NCBI GenBank assembly: GCA_009869945.1
Contig: WIXG01000115.1
Coordinates: forward strand, 141,897 to 205,896
From: Mesaphorura yosii
Lineage: Eukaryota > Arthropoda > Collembola > Poduromorpha > Tullbergiidae
Reading direction: 5' to 3'
DNA length: 64,000 bases
Both the position numbers and the translations under genes were made by a program. The notes under the pieces are model-generated. The model did no database searches, had not been told where the DNA came from, and saw only the letters and a list, made by a program, of their open reading frames with translations. This document shows, one piece after another, positions 27,178-40,218 of the stretch (within the stretch, counting starts at the first letter, position 1; each line of letters opens with the position of its first letter).

Positions 27178-30100
27178 TGCAAGTTTTGTGAGAAAATATT
27201 GAATGGGTTAACTAAATTTTAGGTAAAAATGTAGTACAGTTTTGTGCTTCAATAGGGCGTACGCGTCTATTATCAACAAACCAGCAGTCTATAATTTGCG
27301 AGTGGTGCGTTGTTGCGCTGGGGACTGTGAAGCACTGATTAAGAGGGAAGTTGAGAACTGTAGCGCATTTTATTGTGTTGGCTGCTGCTTCTCGGCTTGG
27401 CGTGGCGTCAGGTCTGCTTTCCCCGTCCCAAGCTGCGAGTGCTTTCTTTCTCTTTCTCCCTTTGCCCAAGACTTGCGTTATTCTTTGTGTGTGCTTATGC
27501 TTAGCAGCGTACAAGTAACCTACCTCTGCGATGACGAACCAACAAGCGACCGCCGCCACCGCACCATGAGTAGGTGGATGAAACATTTTGAACGCGGAAA
27601 GCACTTTATGCAAGTTGTTTCTTCTCGTAGTTGTAACGGTGGTCGAAATATTAGGTTATGCAATCTCAAGTTACCTGTTTACCCCAGACCGGCCACAATT
27701 GTTTGCATGTCAGCTTTGTTTTAAGCATTAAAACGGTTCAGCTGCAGCATCTTCGTGCATATCGAAACGTAATCTGGTTTATTCACCGAAGAGGACAAAA
27801 TGAGACTTTATTCAAGCATATCTGTACTCAAGACTTTGACTTTGGACTTTGGACTCCAAAGGAACTTCTCTCTTCACGAAACAATGGCCAAATATGTAAC
27901 GCCAGATTATTCCGGATTCGTCTTGGTTGCTTGCGCAAATGTAGAGAAGGCGAATAATGCATGAATCATGTCAGTACAGCAAATTACACGGATGAACCAT
28001 TAACCCATATGAGAATCGAACGACCGGCATGCGTCACCTTTCCAGGTTTCATTCTTTCCTTGCTTGACAACAGGTGCTTTCGCTCGTACCGAAAATATCT
28101 TCACACATGAATTATTATTGAAACGCGGAACACAATGGAACGACAAAACCTGGGTGACTAGTGACCTTTCGCCTTTCATTGTGCAAATACGCACTTAATC
28201 AGTTTAATTCCTTCGCGAAGAGGAAAAAAACGAACAAATCGACTATTTTCGTATTTTCGTTTCGGACTTATGACAAGAATCAATCATTTCAATTTTACTA
28301 ATGAAGCCAGGCGCGATTTATTGCTGTCACATTGTCCAATTCGTCCAAATTGATGCGTAGGGCTAAATTATCTCGAGGAGTATCGCCAAAATTGGCATTG
28401 GCTTTTCCACGAAGCTTTTCTTGAGGTCTTTACAAAATGAAGCAAAATGTGTTTCGTTTATGTGATGAGTTGCGTCGAATTTAGCGACACGTGTACAACG
28501 TGAACAAGTTTCACAAACACTTCACGAAACCAGAAGGGCTTAGGGTCAGGCACCGCAATTTGACTATTCCGACAGTATTTCACGGAATTTTAATTTGATA
28601 GGCTTAAGAATCTGAATTCCCGGTTGACTTAACCCGGAAATTAACAGCGTGGTTCCAGACAAATGTGACTGCCTAGAAACAGACAGTTTGAACAAAACTA
28701 CAGAAAATTGGCGTTTGTTGCAATTTTTGTAAACTCATGAAGGGAATACAAATACTACACAGCAGTGCCCTTCCATGAATAATTGACTATGTATTTATCA
28801 TGAAGCAATTTATTTTAGTTTACAGGCTTTGACATTTTGCCGTTCCCAAAGTATAGCGTATAGAGTGAGCTATCAACTTTCGACTTGTAAATTAATTCTG
28901 ACTCACTTCTGATGTTGCAAATTGTGGCAGAGCCCAAAGCTGTGAATCGCTTTTGTCTTGTCAGTCTGGAAATTGGAACTGGACCATTCTATTCGCTTCC
29001 ATAATTACAACATGCAGGGTGTAGGCGGGTGGTGGATTATTGTAATGCTGTTACAAAACTAATCTTTCGGTAATCCGATCATACGCTTCGCTCACCGTGC
29101 TCGCTTACTAGCGTTTGATCGTTTCAATGGTAGTACCAATCAATTTAAACTGAACTCTCCGTAATTCGTCGTAATATGAGATTTTATATTTCCTACCAAA
29201 TTTAAACGAAAGTGATGTGGAATTAATTGTTTATTACGCCGCGGGTAAACAAAAAGTTAAAGTAGGAGCGCCACGACTGGATTCACAGAATCCGGGGAAT
29301 TTATTGGCAAGCCGCAGGTGCGGGTAAATCGAGAATCGAGTAGGAGGAAAGCTGAAGGTAGAAGGAACACTATTATCTTTCATTCTTTTCGTTGTAACAT
29401 TTCATTTCGTTTGCTAAGTATTTTGTGCTAACAATATTTGCCCTTTATTAAGGAATTATTTTTATGGGTGCCACCACCTGAGTAACTTTCTTCTGAAAAC
29501 AACTGCACAGAGATCAACATCAAATCATCTTCAACAAAGGCAATCGTTAGACTATCCAATTATCGGTCATTATAATTTGACATTTGCTGGTGACGCGGAC
29601 GAGATCAAATGAAGCCCCGACCTTGTAGAACATGTTATGAATAGACGAATACACCTCCTCACCCTCTCATCCATAAGCTATCTGAACTCGAATGCTTGTC
29701 GCGGCTGTCTGAAATTACAATTAAGTCAGCATGCAGCAATTTGGAAGGTCAGCCATTAAATTTTGGAATGGGCTGCCCGTCTAGCCTTCCAGCATGACCT
29801 ACGCTTACGCACTGGTCGCTTTTCGCTCGCTCAGCGAATTTCTTTAAACTTCCATCATTTATAATTTGCCATTTAATCATGCAGCCTATTACTTATTTCG
29901 CTTAATTCGTCCAGCGTGCAATTACACTGTGGTCTTTTCGAGACTAATTCTCGCGGTCAGTTTCTTCACCACCTGTGGACATCTTTTCCGTTGAGTGCGA
30001 CCTATGGTGCTGAATGTTCAGGAAACAATCTTGAAGAGCACCGCATTTCAAGGTTTGGTCGTCAGACTGTTTTTACAGTGGTGCTTGAGTGTGTGTGGGT

Positions 30101-33100
30101 GGAACGTGTGGCTGAACTCCAGTTGATTAACTGCGGTGTTGCGTGAGCATAAAGCGGAAACTTTCCAGTCACTGGTGCATTTCGGGTAAATAGCCTGAGG
30201 TGCGAAACGTAGACTACGCTACTCGACTATTCTAGTAGCATAGTACTAGATTGGATTACGCAATGCAAGGGCACAAAAGGAAATGGTAACAGGAAACCAC
30301 TTAACTCAAGTATCAGCGATTCATTCATGTAATCTAATGTGATGTGATGTAAATTCATTCATTCTCAATTGGCTCATTTCCACAGGTATATTTTCATTAG
30401 AGTAGTTCATTACACAATTTCATGTCCGACCTTAACCTCTTTCCCCCCAATTCCAATAAAATGTATCAGTCTACTGTCTCGTAAAACGGGCTTCACTTTT
30501 TCCTGGTGCGTGCGTTAGAAACGACTACTTTCAATTACTGACTTTATTGAAATCACAAAATCAGGCATGAAACTAGGCGCTAAGGCTGAAAGGGGAAGTA
30601 CATTCCAGATTTTCGTTGGAACTGGCACAAATGAGAACGGAACTTAATGAACTACGGCCTCATTCTTTTTCCCATTGGTAGAACTAACTTTTTCTGTTAA
30701 ACGACCATGTTGGATAATTTCATATGTCAAAACCTGGGTTTATTATATTGATTCTTTTCTCAATACTCCGAAAGCTAAAATAAAAGCTGTCCGCCTCCGA
30801 CACACTTCGCATGCAAATAAAGGATTTTCGGGTTGCGTAATTTATTTCGGCAACCAGCCACTCGAACGCTGCTGAGAGTCGCGATTGCTCTCGAAATCAC
30901 TGAACAAACAGGAAATGCTTATTGATATAGTGGGTTCGAGAAAACCACTAGAAAACATTCCAAATTGCTCTATTTGACATTTATTGTTTATGGCAATTGA
31001 CTTCGGGGTAGCTTCAGTTTAAAATTCCCAACTGGGTGCACTTTGATGACAGCTTTTGAGAATAATTTGTTTACTGCTGTGTCGTCAACCATGTTGAAAC
31101 TAAAAATAGGCTTTCAGCACCAAATTGTTGGAGTAGTTTTTATTTTCGTCAGCACTTTGGAGAATTACGATTGAATGACAATGCCAGTTGAGGGATTGCA
31201 TTATTTATTAATGCTGCAAACAATGTAAAGGAGCCAGCCAAGTCATGTTTATACAGCGAGGAAGGGATTATATCTCCAAATTCTGGTATTGTGTTTCTGA
31301 TTCAAGTATCACATCTCAGGACAAGAAAAGTCATGCGAAGTGAATTGAGCCTGTTTTCTTTCTTTCAGCAGGAATTCTTCCAGGAGTAAGTCGTAATCCT
31401 AAATTTTACGAATGGAGGCATCTGTTAAAATATTCAATTAAAGGAAGCTGCCCAATCATGATTCACCTTCGCAGCATGTCAGCGTCTGCTATACGATCCA
31501 GAGCATTCTCAATAACAAATAGATTTAAAATGTCTAAATGTCAATATGAAAATTCAATCAATTACAGGAACAAGGCTTGACAGATTGAAATGATGAGGTC
31601 AAAGGGACTTCTTTTCCTTCTCTCATTGTCATTGCTGGTTTCGTGGAAGGTAGAACTCATTATTGAACAACCAGCCCACGAAAATCTTGAATAATCTTTT
31701 TATTGTGTGCCATATGTTGCAAGTATTGCCATTCATTTGACACTTCCTTTCACAACTGCACATTCTTTCTGTTCTGTGGTGTGGGTGTTGGACTGACTAG
31801 ACCAGGAGTTCCGTGAAGCTCATGAGGTACTGGAAATAGAAACTGGTCTTCGTCCAATCTGATTGATTTGAGACCTTTTTAGACACTTACTCAAGACTCC
31901 GGTCGATTGAATCAGTACCGTGTGTGGTATCAACTCAATTCCCAGCACGAAACAGGAAATCTCTACCGGCTCTTTCCTTTGATCGCATGCATTTCTTTCC
32001 AGGTTATTCAAATACAGCATGCATGCGCTTCGGCCAAGATGAAGCGATGAGGGCTTGACGTCTATCGTAGATTAGATTGTATGATGAACCGTGAAATGCT
32101 ACGAAATCCCAAGTATAGCTATGATCCGGAATATTGATGCAGGCGTTGTCGTGTATGTATCAATAACAATGTCACGAAAATTCTCGCTAAAAGCTAAAGT
32201 AAGCCCAGGGGATTCTCCTGCTTCCACGTCGGCCCATCGCCGTCGCATTCATCTCGTTTGGCCGTTCATGCGTGGTGCGCCTCAGCCCACGACAACGACT
32301 CTACAAGTTGCTTGGTACCTGAACCAGGCCAAGCGAGCACCTGAACAATATCAACAAATCTCAATTTTGATGAAAGTGGAAATAGAAATCTTACAAATGA
32401 ATGGATAATCGGTGTTCTCCCTTGAATGAAGATGACATAACAGATGCTCCAGTCCAAAATTTACTTCATACTTGCACGCTGCACCGTGTCTCGATGTAAC
32501 CTAACATAACCACAGAGCTTGAGCTATCCACCTGCGAAATTGCATAGTGGTTTCTGAGGTTTTGGAGTACGAAAACGAATTGAAGCGAAGATTGTATGCA
32601 TTATTAATGTAGGTAGCGAAATAAACGAAGTGACAGGGCCAGGCAGCCAGGCTAGAGGACGAAATTGCGCCATTGCGCTCTGTGCCCACGCCGTGAGGTG
32701 ATGGAAGATTCCATTCCAAGATGGAATGATAGGGTTAATTTTTCCGGGCGTAATGTATTGTTGTTGTCGTAATTGAGTGTGAAGTGACTGCCACGCGCGA
32801 ACAATACCGAACCGAAAAATTATTCTCTGGAGAAATCTGGCAGAGCACTTTTCAAATTTTGCGACGCAGCGCTGAGAAGTCGCATCTGGGGTTCATGATC
32901 AAGGCTCGGTTCGCGCAGGACGCCGTCGCGGCCATTTGCACACTGGATGATTGGATGCGGTCAGGACGCGATGGTGCAGTGCAAATTGCGTGAAGCACTT
33001 TCATATCTTTTGCGCGGTTGGTTTACATATACTGGAGAATTCTCGTTCTCTCCACCCGATTACTTCGACTTTTCGAAGCGAAAGTGATTGCACTGGCATT

Positions 33101-33566
33101 TCAAATGCGCCGTCACCAAACAGCTACACGCGTCAGCATTCAGTAAAGGCATTACAGCTACGCTGTATATTATAATTGAAGTCGTTCAGGCTTTCAGGGC
33201 ATGTGATTATGAACCCTGCTTAAATATTCGTAATTTCGAATTCCGACCTCAATTAAACGAATGCCCTGCTCCGCAGTGAATTATAAAATGTGAAACCAAT
33301 TGCACTTTGTAAATAAATAATGCAAAGTAGTTGAATTGATAGAATTCGCTTCGTAAACAGCAAAATGCAGAGCGGGGCAACCAAATACGGCTGACACGGA
33401 GAGAATGAATTCTCAAAACTGTACGCAACACAGTTGGGAGTACGAGCAGAAGTGCAGGAGCAAGATAGCAACAAAGAGGAAGGAAGCGACCTTGCTGTGG
33501 CTTCTTTCAGAGCTTTCTCTCTTTGTATTGACGTATTTCGCCGGTAATCTCCAAACGAACGCCGAA
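27178..33566. other. Gene-poor 6.4-kb intergenic region
   Basis: Upstream of sNPF (-) and of malectin (+). No frame resembles a known protein and no exon chain could be assembled. The stretch at about 27.3-27.6 kb is less AT-rich and may be the sNPF promoter region. Confidence 0.5.
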
Positions 33567-34599
33567 ATGCGGCTCCTTGCCATCCTCCTTTTCCAGTTTC
33601 TGCAGGCTACCTCCACCCGTCCCCCAAACGTCATCTTCGCAGTGAACTGTGGAGGTGACGCACACACCGACCGTCATGGAATCCGTTATACTAAAGACCC
33701 GCTCAAGATCGGAATCAGCTCCGACTACGGTAAACAGCTGCAGCGGATAGGACGCGTAGCGCCGGGGGATGAAATCCTATACCAGACGGAGCGGTACCAC
33801 CACACCAGCTTCGGGTATGATATCCCAGTCGACCAGGATGGAGAGTACGTCATGGTACTCAAGTTTTGTGAAGTCTACTTCCAGGCCGATAACATGAAGG
33901 TAAAACTGTCAATAAACCAATACACTTGTCAAGTTACCGATGTCACATTGAGTTGTTCAATCTACGGTGTATTGTTCTCTTGCAGGTTTTCGACGTTGTC
34001 CTAAATGGCGACCATACGATCGTATCGGACCTGGACATCCATGACCGTGTCGGGCATGGGGTAGCCTACGACGAAATTGTGCCCTTTGAAGTTCGACGTA
34101 CGACTCTAATTTACAATGGACAGGAGTCGGAGATTCGCGGTGGCAAGATTAGAGTCGAATTTATCAAGGTACACCACAGACCACAACACCAATTGTCTTA
34201 AGATTAGATGCAAGCTTGAAATTAATTCAGTTCTACTTCTGTTGTGTTAAAAGGGATATCGGGACAACCCAAAGATAAATGCGATCTATGTCATCAAAGG
34301 AGGTGTCGATGGTACGCTTAGTTGCTTCAATCTTCAGTCTTAAATTGGACCATGCTTTAAGAGGTTCATTCTTGATTTCAGAAATTCCAGATCTTGAACC
34401 AATCCAAGTCCCGACTCCACCTCCAACAACAACCTATCCACCTAGTCAAGCGGAGGACGAGCATCCTTCAAGAGCTCGAACATCAGGACCCCGAGCCGTG
34501 GATCCGTATGAAGATGCGAGTCTCTCCCAAACGATCTTCCCCGTCTTCTTGGCCATCGGGGCATTCATTCCTATCCTGTTTTGTCTTTGCCGACTCTGA
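33567..34599 (+). CDS. Mlec: Malectin, ER carbohydrate-binding membrane protein
   Basis: Malectin is a type I ER membrane lectin that binds diglucosylated high-mannose N-glycans on new glycoproteins and works with ribophorin I in quality control. Four exons (33567-33899, 33986-34168, 34254-34311, 34382-34599) encode 263 aa. Residues 1-17 form a signal peptide. The malectin domain starts at VIFAVNCGGDAHTD, continues through the conserved YQTERYHH and KFCEVYF segments, and reaches VFDVVLNG at the exon 1-2 junction. A Pro/Thr-rich linker follows, then a C-terminal membrane segment (IFPVFLAIGAFIPILFCLC) with a very short cytosolic end. This matches the known domain order and length. Start chosen at the ATG directly before the signal peptide; the frame is open further upstream. 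Confidence 0.95.
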
Positions 34600-34601
34600 A
34601 G

Positions 34602-34620
34602 AATAAAGATACGTAATAAA
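34602..34620 (+). terminator. Paired poly(A) signals of malectin
   Basis: AATAAA at 34602-34607 and 34615-34620, immediately after the stop codon. Confidence 0.6.
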
Positions 34621-35720
34621 GGCAGTGTTTATTGTGTAGCACCATTGAAAGGTCGCAGCGCACCGGCTGGAATTCATTCATTTTTGTTCTTCGTGGGGGA
34701 CTAAACCATCGCTCATTACTGCTAATGTGGGCATCCTATGACTGGACCTTATGAATTATTGATCTTGCAAATACATCTTCAAGTTTGAACTGTTTCATCA
34801 CTTTCATTCTTTCCTTGCATTGCATTCTTGAGTGTGGTATCAGTTTGGATCTCCGGAGCCTTGTTCTTGATGACATCCACCACCCATGTCCAACTGTCTC
34901 ACCTAAAATAAATGCTTGACCGTAATTCACTCCGTTCCGTACTTACGATACGATTAAATACATAAAGGATTAAATTCAATGGCACGTTAACTAACCTTAG
35001 CGTTGTTGGTATGTATGTGAAGTCACAGTGTTAAACTCACGCTACCGGCTTCTCGTTTATTTAGTCCACGTAAGTTTTGCTTGTTCAATTCGTATTCACA
35101 CTCTAGCATAAGTCAAGAAGTAGAGTAGAGATGAATCATACAAAGCGTGCGAAATGAAATGCGAAGTACAAAAGTGGTAAATTACCAGCCAGCTACGCTA
35201 CGAGTCAAAAAGCACGTGAGGCTGAGACCTATTCCCACTGGCATTGACCTATTCATGACTCATTCTGTGTACATACACGTACGTATATTCATTGCATGTG
35301 CATTGCGGTTTTGCGAATTAATAATATTTACAGCCACGTTTATTATTGTATCATTCGACTTTACTGCGTTCCTGCTTATGTTAGTAACATTTACCCGCAT
35401 TTCATTGGGCCACATAATGACAGCAGTTTCACAACACAAATGGTATGGCACAAAGGAACGATTCATGTTCATATTCGTCATGGATCCGACGACATAATCA
35501 AGCTACGTTAAACCGTTGAATAGGAAAGACGAAACTCATTTACGCACTTATTTCAGTTGTTATCCAACTTCCGTCCAATTCAAATCGTTCAAACAATACC
35601 CAGAATTTTTTGTCAGGCTAAACCAACTCACTTTCAATCGGCTTTCGGGAGAAGGTCGCTTTGTTTTAGTGTGGCAGTGTGATAATAACCATTTGACTCG
35701 TTTGAGACTCAGCCGTAACA
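34621..35720. other. Intergenic, nothing recognised
   Basis: About 1.1 kb between malectin and the first acyltransferase, both on the plus strand. It probably carries the acyltransferase promoter; no clear element seen. Confidence 0.45.
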
Positions 35721-37670
35721 ATGGAACCGCGTACGCCAGGATACAGAAGGAAGACGACCAACCAAGTAAGGTCAAACTTGGAGACAAGAGCTAGAAGTGT
35801 TCGCGAACTCATCCAATCTCTTCACGGTGACTTGGGCTCGGATTGCTGGAGCTGGATTGCTGGGCCCAAAATGCTGCTCTCATCGCTGCACTCGTCAGTC
35901 AAGCAAATTTTGTCATATAAGCTAGAAAAAATTCTCGTCTTGAGCTTGACGGCAGTTTTGCTCGCAATTCTTCCTTTCGTCTTATTCTTGATCGCCTGCA
36001 TGTTCGTCATTCGTCATGCTGTATCAATTCTTGCAAAGCACTTTCGACCGGATTTGGGAACAATTATTCCCACACGAAGTGCTGGTTTCGCTACCGATTT
36101 GGTGTACAACAAAATTCCCAAATACTCGGTCGTCGTGCCTCTATACGTGAAAGGGCATTTGGGCGTCGGTGATCTCCGCGCACGACTGAGAGAAGTGCTT
36201 GACAAGAAGGACGCAATCAAGGAGCCACGTGCCGGTACAAGTACAAACCCTGAAGATCTGGACACGATATCAGCTCTGAGATATCCGGAACTGAAGCAAT
36301 TTGTATACTCGTGGTTTGGAATCCTGTTTTGGAGGTGGGAACAAAATTTCAAGATTGAAGACCATGTAAACCTTCTCAACGACCGAAGATACGTCGCCAA
36401 TTCTGGAACCACGTTAAACGAAGAAGATCTGGCAAGAATCGGGCAAGATTTTACGACGAAGCCTTACAGAAAAGGACGCAGCCACTGGGAAATATTGTTA
36501 CAGCATCATACGTGTACAGTCACTGGCGAGCCACGCACATTGGTCATTTTCCGTATTCATCACGCTCTCGGCGACGGATTCTCGATACTCAAGTTCTGCT
36601 TGGGAGATTTGTCACAACAGAGCAATCTGCAAGTGCAGGAGACCAAGACACGCTACCCAGAAGTGGTACCATGGCCGTCCGAGCGTGAGTCCGCCGAAGG
36701 ATTCCTCAGAACCTTCCAGCGCGAGCTGACGGGAATAAAAATTTACAAGATGGCAACCTTCACAATTATGGCCATGTACGATTTCGCCAGCGCAGTTATA
36801 AACACATGGGATTTCAATTCTTGGAAACTGCCAGAGAGGAAACTGAGGCACAGAATGAAGCTGGGCGTGACAGAACCGATACCATTGACGAACCTGAAGA
36901 GGATAAAGAATCAGAACCAAATTGCACTCACATCGTTGTTGCTGGCTGCATATGCTGGAGCCTTGAGAAATTATATGGAGGAGAGAAATCGGAGCAGACA
37001 CTCCCAAATACCAATTCCAGATCATGTTCATTGTATGGTCACTCTGCCATTTCCTGGACACTCTGGCAGATTAACAAATCACATGTAAGGATTCATTATG
37101 CAGACCCGTAGATCTTGATTACTTAACTACGAATATTTCTAGGACCGGAACCTTTGTCAAGCTTCCCCTGAATCTCCAGTCGTCGCCAAGAGCTCGACTA
37201 CTAGCCATCAGCCGTGAATTAGAAGCAGCGAAAAGAAGCACATTCCCGACCCTGATATTTTACGGAATCCAAGTCAGTGGGATAGCGCCAGCACCGATTA
37301 CATGGCTTTACTTTGGGAATATTGCACATTCTTGCGCACTGAGTAATTTTCCTGGCCCCGAACATCCCGTAAACTTTGTTGGACATGAAATTCTGGATGG
37401 AAGCTTCACTGCTCGTGTTGGAAATATGCGTAAGTTCAATGGTCATTTTCCATTTTCCATCTTCGACTTCACTATGATTATTATATCAGATTCTTCTGTG
37501 CTTTGATTTCAGCTTTTGTTTTCACTGCGTTGAGCTACAATGGAAATATTCGCCTGGCATTCGGACTAGATGAAGCAATTACCGTAGGCGGGAATGATGG
37601 AGAGTTGGGGAGCAAAATGATGCAAGAGTTGCAGTCATTAGATAAGAATCTCGAAATTGGTAGTCAATAA
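35721..37670 (+). CDS. WS/DGAT-like O-acyltransferase, copy 1
   Basis: Member of the wax ester synthase/diacylglycerol acyltransferase family, which transfers an acyl group from acyl-CoA to an alcohol or diacylglycerol. Three exons (35721-37084, 37143-37429, 37513-37670) give 602 aa. A strong hydrophobic segment at about 71-96 is a membrane anchor. The catalytic signature HHxxxDG is present as HHALGDG at 280-286. The C-terminal part has GNIAHSCALSNFPGPEHPVNF and ends with a segment (FTALSYNGNIRLAF) typical of the WSD C-terminal domain. Introns are 58 and 83 bp. A paralogue at 61.8 kb shares both intron positions. Substrate is unknown; in arthropods cuticular wax or storage lipid is a reasonable guess. 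Confidence 0.9.
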
Positions 37671-38968
37671 ATATTGCCAATAAAATTAGTTATGCAATAA
37701 ATGCAAGACCAAGTTTTGCATAAGTTCATGCTGTGCAACAGTCAATCGTCAAAAATAAATTGCGTACTAGCTGATATTTCAATTAATTGTGCTCCTGACT
37801 CTTGACCTCAGTCGAATTACGAATTTCGCTTTTGCTAAGAACCAAGTGGAATTTTACAGACAATTTGTTGCTTGCTACAGATTAAGAACTTGAAAGTTCT
37901 GACTGAAGAGATAGTCAACTTAATCACTGGCTAGACGGTATAATTTCTTGTGAACGTGTTAATCATTGCCGTGTGCCATGTACCATTTTCGTTTCCTCAA
38001 GGACTGCATGTATGGATGTCTATGAGACTTTTGACGGAAAACTCAACCTCAATTTCAGAATCTTCTGCCGGTGAGCTACAAGGCAAGCATGGTCTTAATT
38101 TAGCTCTAGCGGGAATTATGTCATCCAGAATCAGACTAAATATAAACGAGCGGACCAGAAAGTTCATATATTGTTGGTGTCGCGCGCAAGTTTCATGTTT
38201 TAATGTGGCAAACTCTCGGCGCGTCTCGAGCCATTAATTATTTAAGACACACGTGCAAATTAATGACTTGGTTAGAACAAGGTCCATCATGCGTGTGCTA
38301 AGTTGCGCTATAATCTACATTTAGCATGTCTGTTGTTCTGCGTTCAAGTGCGCGCACATGCAATGAACATTTTCAAACTTTTATGGCTCAAGTCACTGCT
38401 TTTAATTGCTCCTAATGTTGTTGCTCGAAAATTTTCCAATTTGTTCATTAGGCATACTTATGCAGCCTTGGGATTTGGAATGAATTCAGATCATGTGAGG
38501 ACCGACGTGTTAATACGTTCTTGTTTTTTTCTAAACTTGTCTTGATGGAATTTGATTAAATGTGGGCTGTGGTTCGATTTCTCCAGAACTTCTCTTCAGA
38601 TTGGCATTTGGGACTGAGCGATATTTGCTTCATGAATATTTTAAAGATTTATTTTTCAGTATCATAGAAAGTGTTAATTGAGTATTTTTTCTCTTTGCAC
38701 ACGGCATAACGCCTTGCGTTGGAGTGAACATTTTCACCACGGGGCCAAATGCTGATTGTTGATATTGTCATGCAAAGAAGGTGAGGATGGAGCGACCAAA
38801 ATCCAATCCGAATCCAGAAAAAATTAGTGCAGACATTTCACAAAAGAAACACACAATGGGCCAATTAGCACCGATATCATCGTGTGCAAAAAATTGACTG
38901 CGGCGTTTTATTTTCTGTCTGAGATTCCACAATAGCTTAGCAAGTCCAGAGTAGAAATTAAAGATCCA
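37671..38968. other. Intergenic, includes acyltransferase poly(A) signals
   Basis: AATAAA overlaps the acyltransferase stop codon (37666-37671) and recurs at 37679-37684. No coding frame of interest in the rest. Confidence 0.5.
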
Positions 38969-38976
38969 TATAAAAA
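38969..38976 (+). promoter_or_regulatory. TATA box of the 98-aa secreted peptide gene
   Basis: TATAAAAA lies 32 bp before the A of an arthropod initiator, TCAGTT (38999-39004, A at 39001). Spacing and both sequences match a standard TATA-Inr promoter. The start codon is 136 bp downstream. Confidence 0.7.
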
Positions 38977-39136
38977 CAGAAGACCGGGAGAGACGTCTTC
39001 AGTTTCTTCAACCTTCCAGATTGTAAACATTTTGGAACCTTACTCCGAAGAAACACAGAAGCTTTGTCTTTATCGATCAAACAAAACGTTAAGACACCAC
39101 TTAACAGACGTCTAAGATTTTCAACCGACGTCGTCA

Positions 39137-39508
39137 ATGTCCCGTTTCAAAATGGTAAGTTTTTACGACGAGACATAATTAAATGTCAATCCCCCGCTTG
39201 TCTTCTAACACGTTTTGTACTTATTCAAGGTCACAGCACAAGGAATCGTACTCATTTCGCTTTTGCTCGTCGCCTCGACGTGGAGCGCCGCAATTCCCAC
39301 CAAGGAAATTGACAGCTTCCAGGGCGTTCCTCTGATCAGCGCCTCGTCATTCCGTGACACGAAGCCTGTGGGGATAGAAGCAAGCGACATGGACAATGAT
39401 CTGGATACGGCAGCGGACACGATTGTGATTGGCTACCCCGTCCGGCCACCAATGTATAGGCATCCATGGTATGACGCATTCCGGGGAAGCAGGTTCTACC
39501 TTGACTAA
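39137..39508 (+). CDS. Small secreted peptide precursor, unknown family (98 aa)
   Basis: Two exons (39137-39154 and 39230-39508). The first encodes only MSRFKM and the second opens with a hydrophobic core (GIVLISLLLVASTWSA), giving a signal peptide cleaved near AAIP. The mature part is about 70 residues, has no cysteine, and has an acidic middle (DMDNDLDTAAD). Its Tyr/Pro/Arg-rich end runs GYPVRPPMYRHPWYDAFRGSRFYLD in two consecutive blocks. A tiny first exon, strong TATA-Inr promoter and short secreted product are typical of abundantly expressed arthropod peptides such as neuropeptide-like, cuticular or antimicrobial types. There is no amidation or clear dibasic processing site, so a function cannot be assigned. 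Confidence 0.75.
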
Positions 39509-39741
39509 ACTTCGGCATGACCGTGGCTTCGTGTTCGTGGCTCGTCAATCGTAAGACGAATCAACACCGACATGATCAGTGAGTGATCAGGCATGATTGT
39601 GATCAAGGTTTAAGACTTTCCGAGAATTGTTTCACCCTCATATCTTATTTTGCTATATTTTTTCAAGTTGTGCTTTAGTCCTTATGCTTTACTCATTCCA
39701 TTATGATTATGACTCCAGGACTCTAGTATCGTTACGTAATT

Positions 39742-39747
39742 AATAAA
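39742..39747 (+). terminator. Poly(A) signal of the 98-aa secreted peptide gene
   Basis: AATAAA 234 bp after the stop codon. Confidence 0.5.
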
Positions 39748-40218
39748 ATACTCGCCCATTCTTCCTTCACAATTGCGTCATAGTCATTCCTCTCTTAATC
39801 ATCGCACCTGAGAGCTGAGTGTCCATTATGAATCAGAGAATAGGACCTATTCCGAGATAGCTTAGCTTATGATTGCGCAATGGACGCTTTGAAACACTGT
39901 GCAGGCAAAAGGCAGAGTAAATTAAGTGTTTTAAACCATGGCACGATGACTCACACTGCAATATAAAGACTCACAATTCACAAATAGCAACCGAACAATT
40001 TTTGTTGTGCGATTTTTTGCTGAGCCATCACAGCAAGTTCCACTTGTATCGATCGCAAGTCAATGATGCAGGATTTGACGAAGGTCGCTGCGGAATGAAG
40101 TATTTATTTTCACGGCCAGACTCAAATCTGACTCCATATGCGCTTCACGACTTAAAGAAAGGTGATCGAGAGTGATATTTTGTCATTTGTATTTCTAAAA
40201 TCTGCCTCACGCTGAAAA

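Noticed and set aside
27212-27613. 133-codon minus-strand frame upstream of sNPF, with a matching long plus-strand frame
   Set aside because: Both strands are open because the stretch is less AT-rich; no splice signals or family resemblance. More likely the sNPF promoter and 5' region.
32091-32408. 105-codon plus-strand frame
   Set aside because: No family resemblance and no promoter, splice or poly(A) context.
35147-35497. 116-codon plus-strand frame before the acyltransferase
   Set aside because: Hydrophobic but random-looking, opposed by equally open antisense frames.
36612-37061. 149-codon minus-strand frame
   Set aside because: Lies wholly inside the first exon of the acyltransferase; a shadow of that gene.
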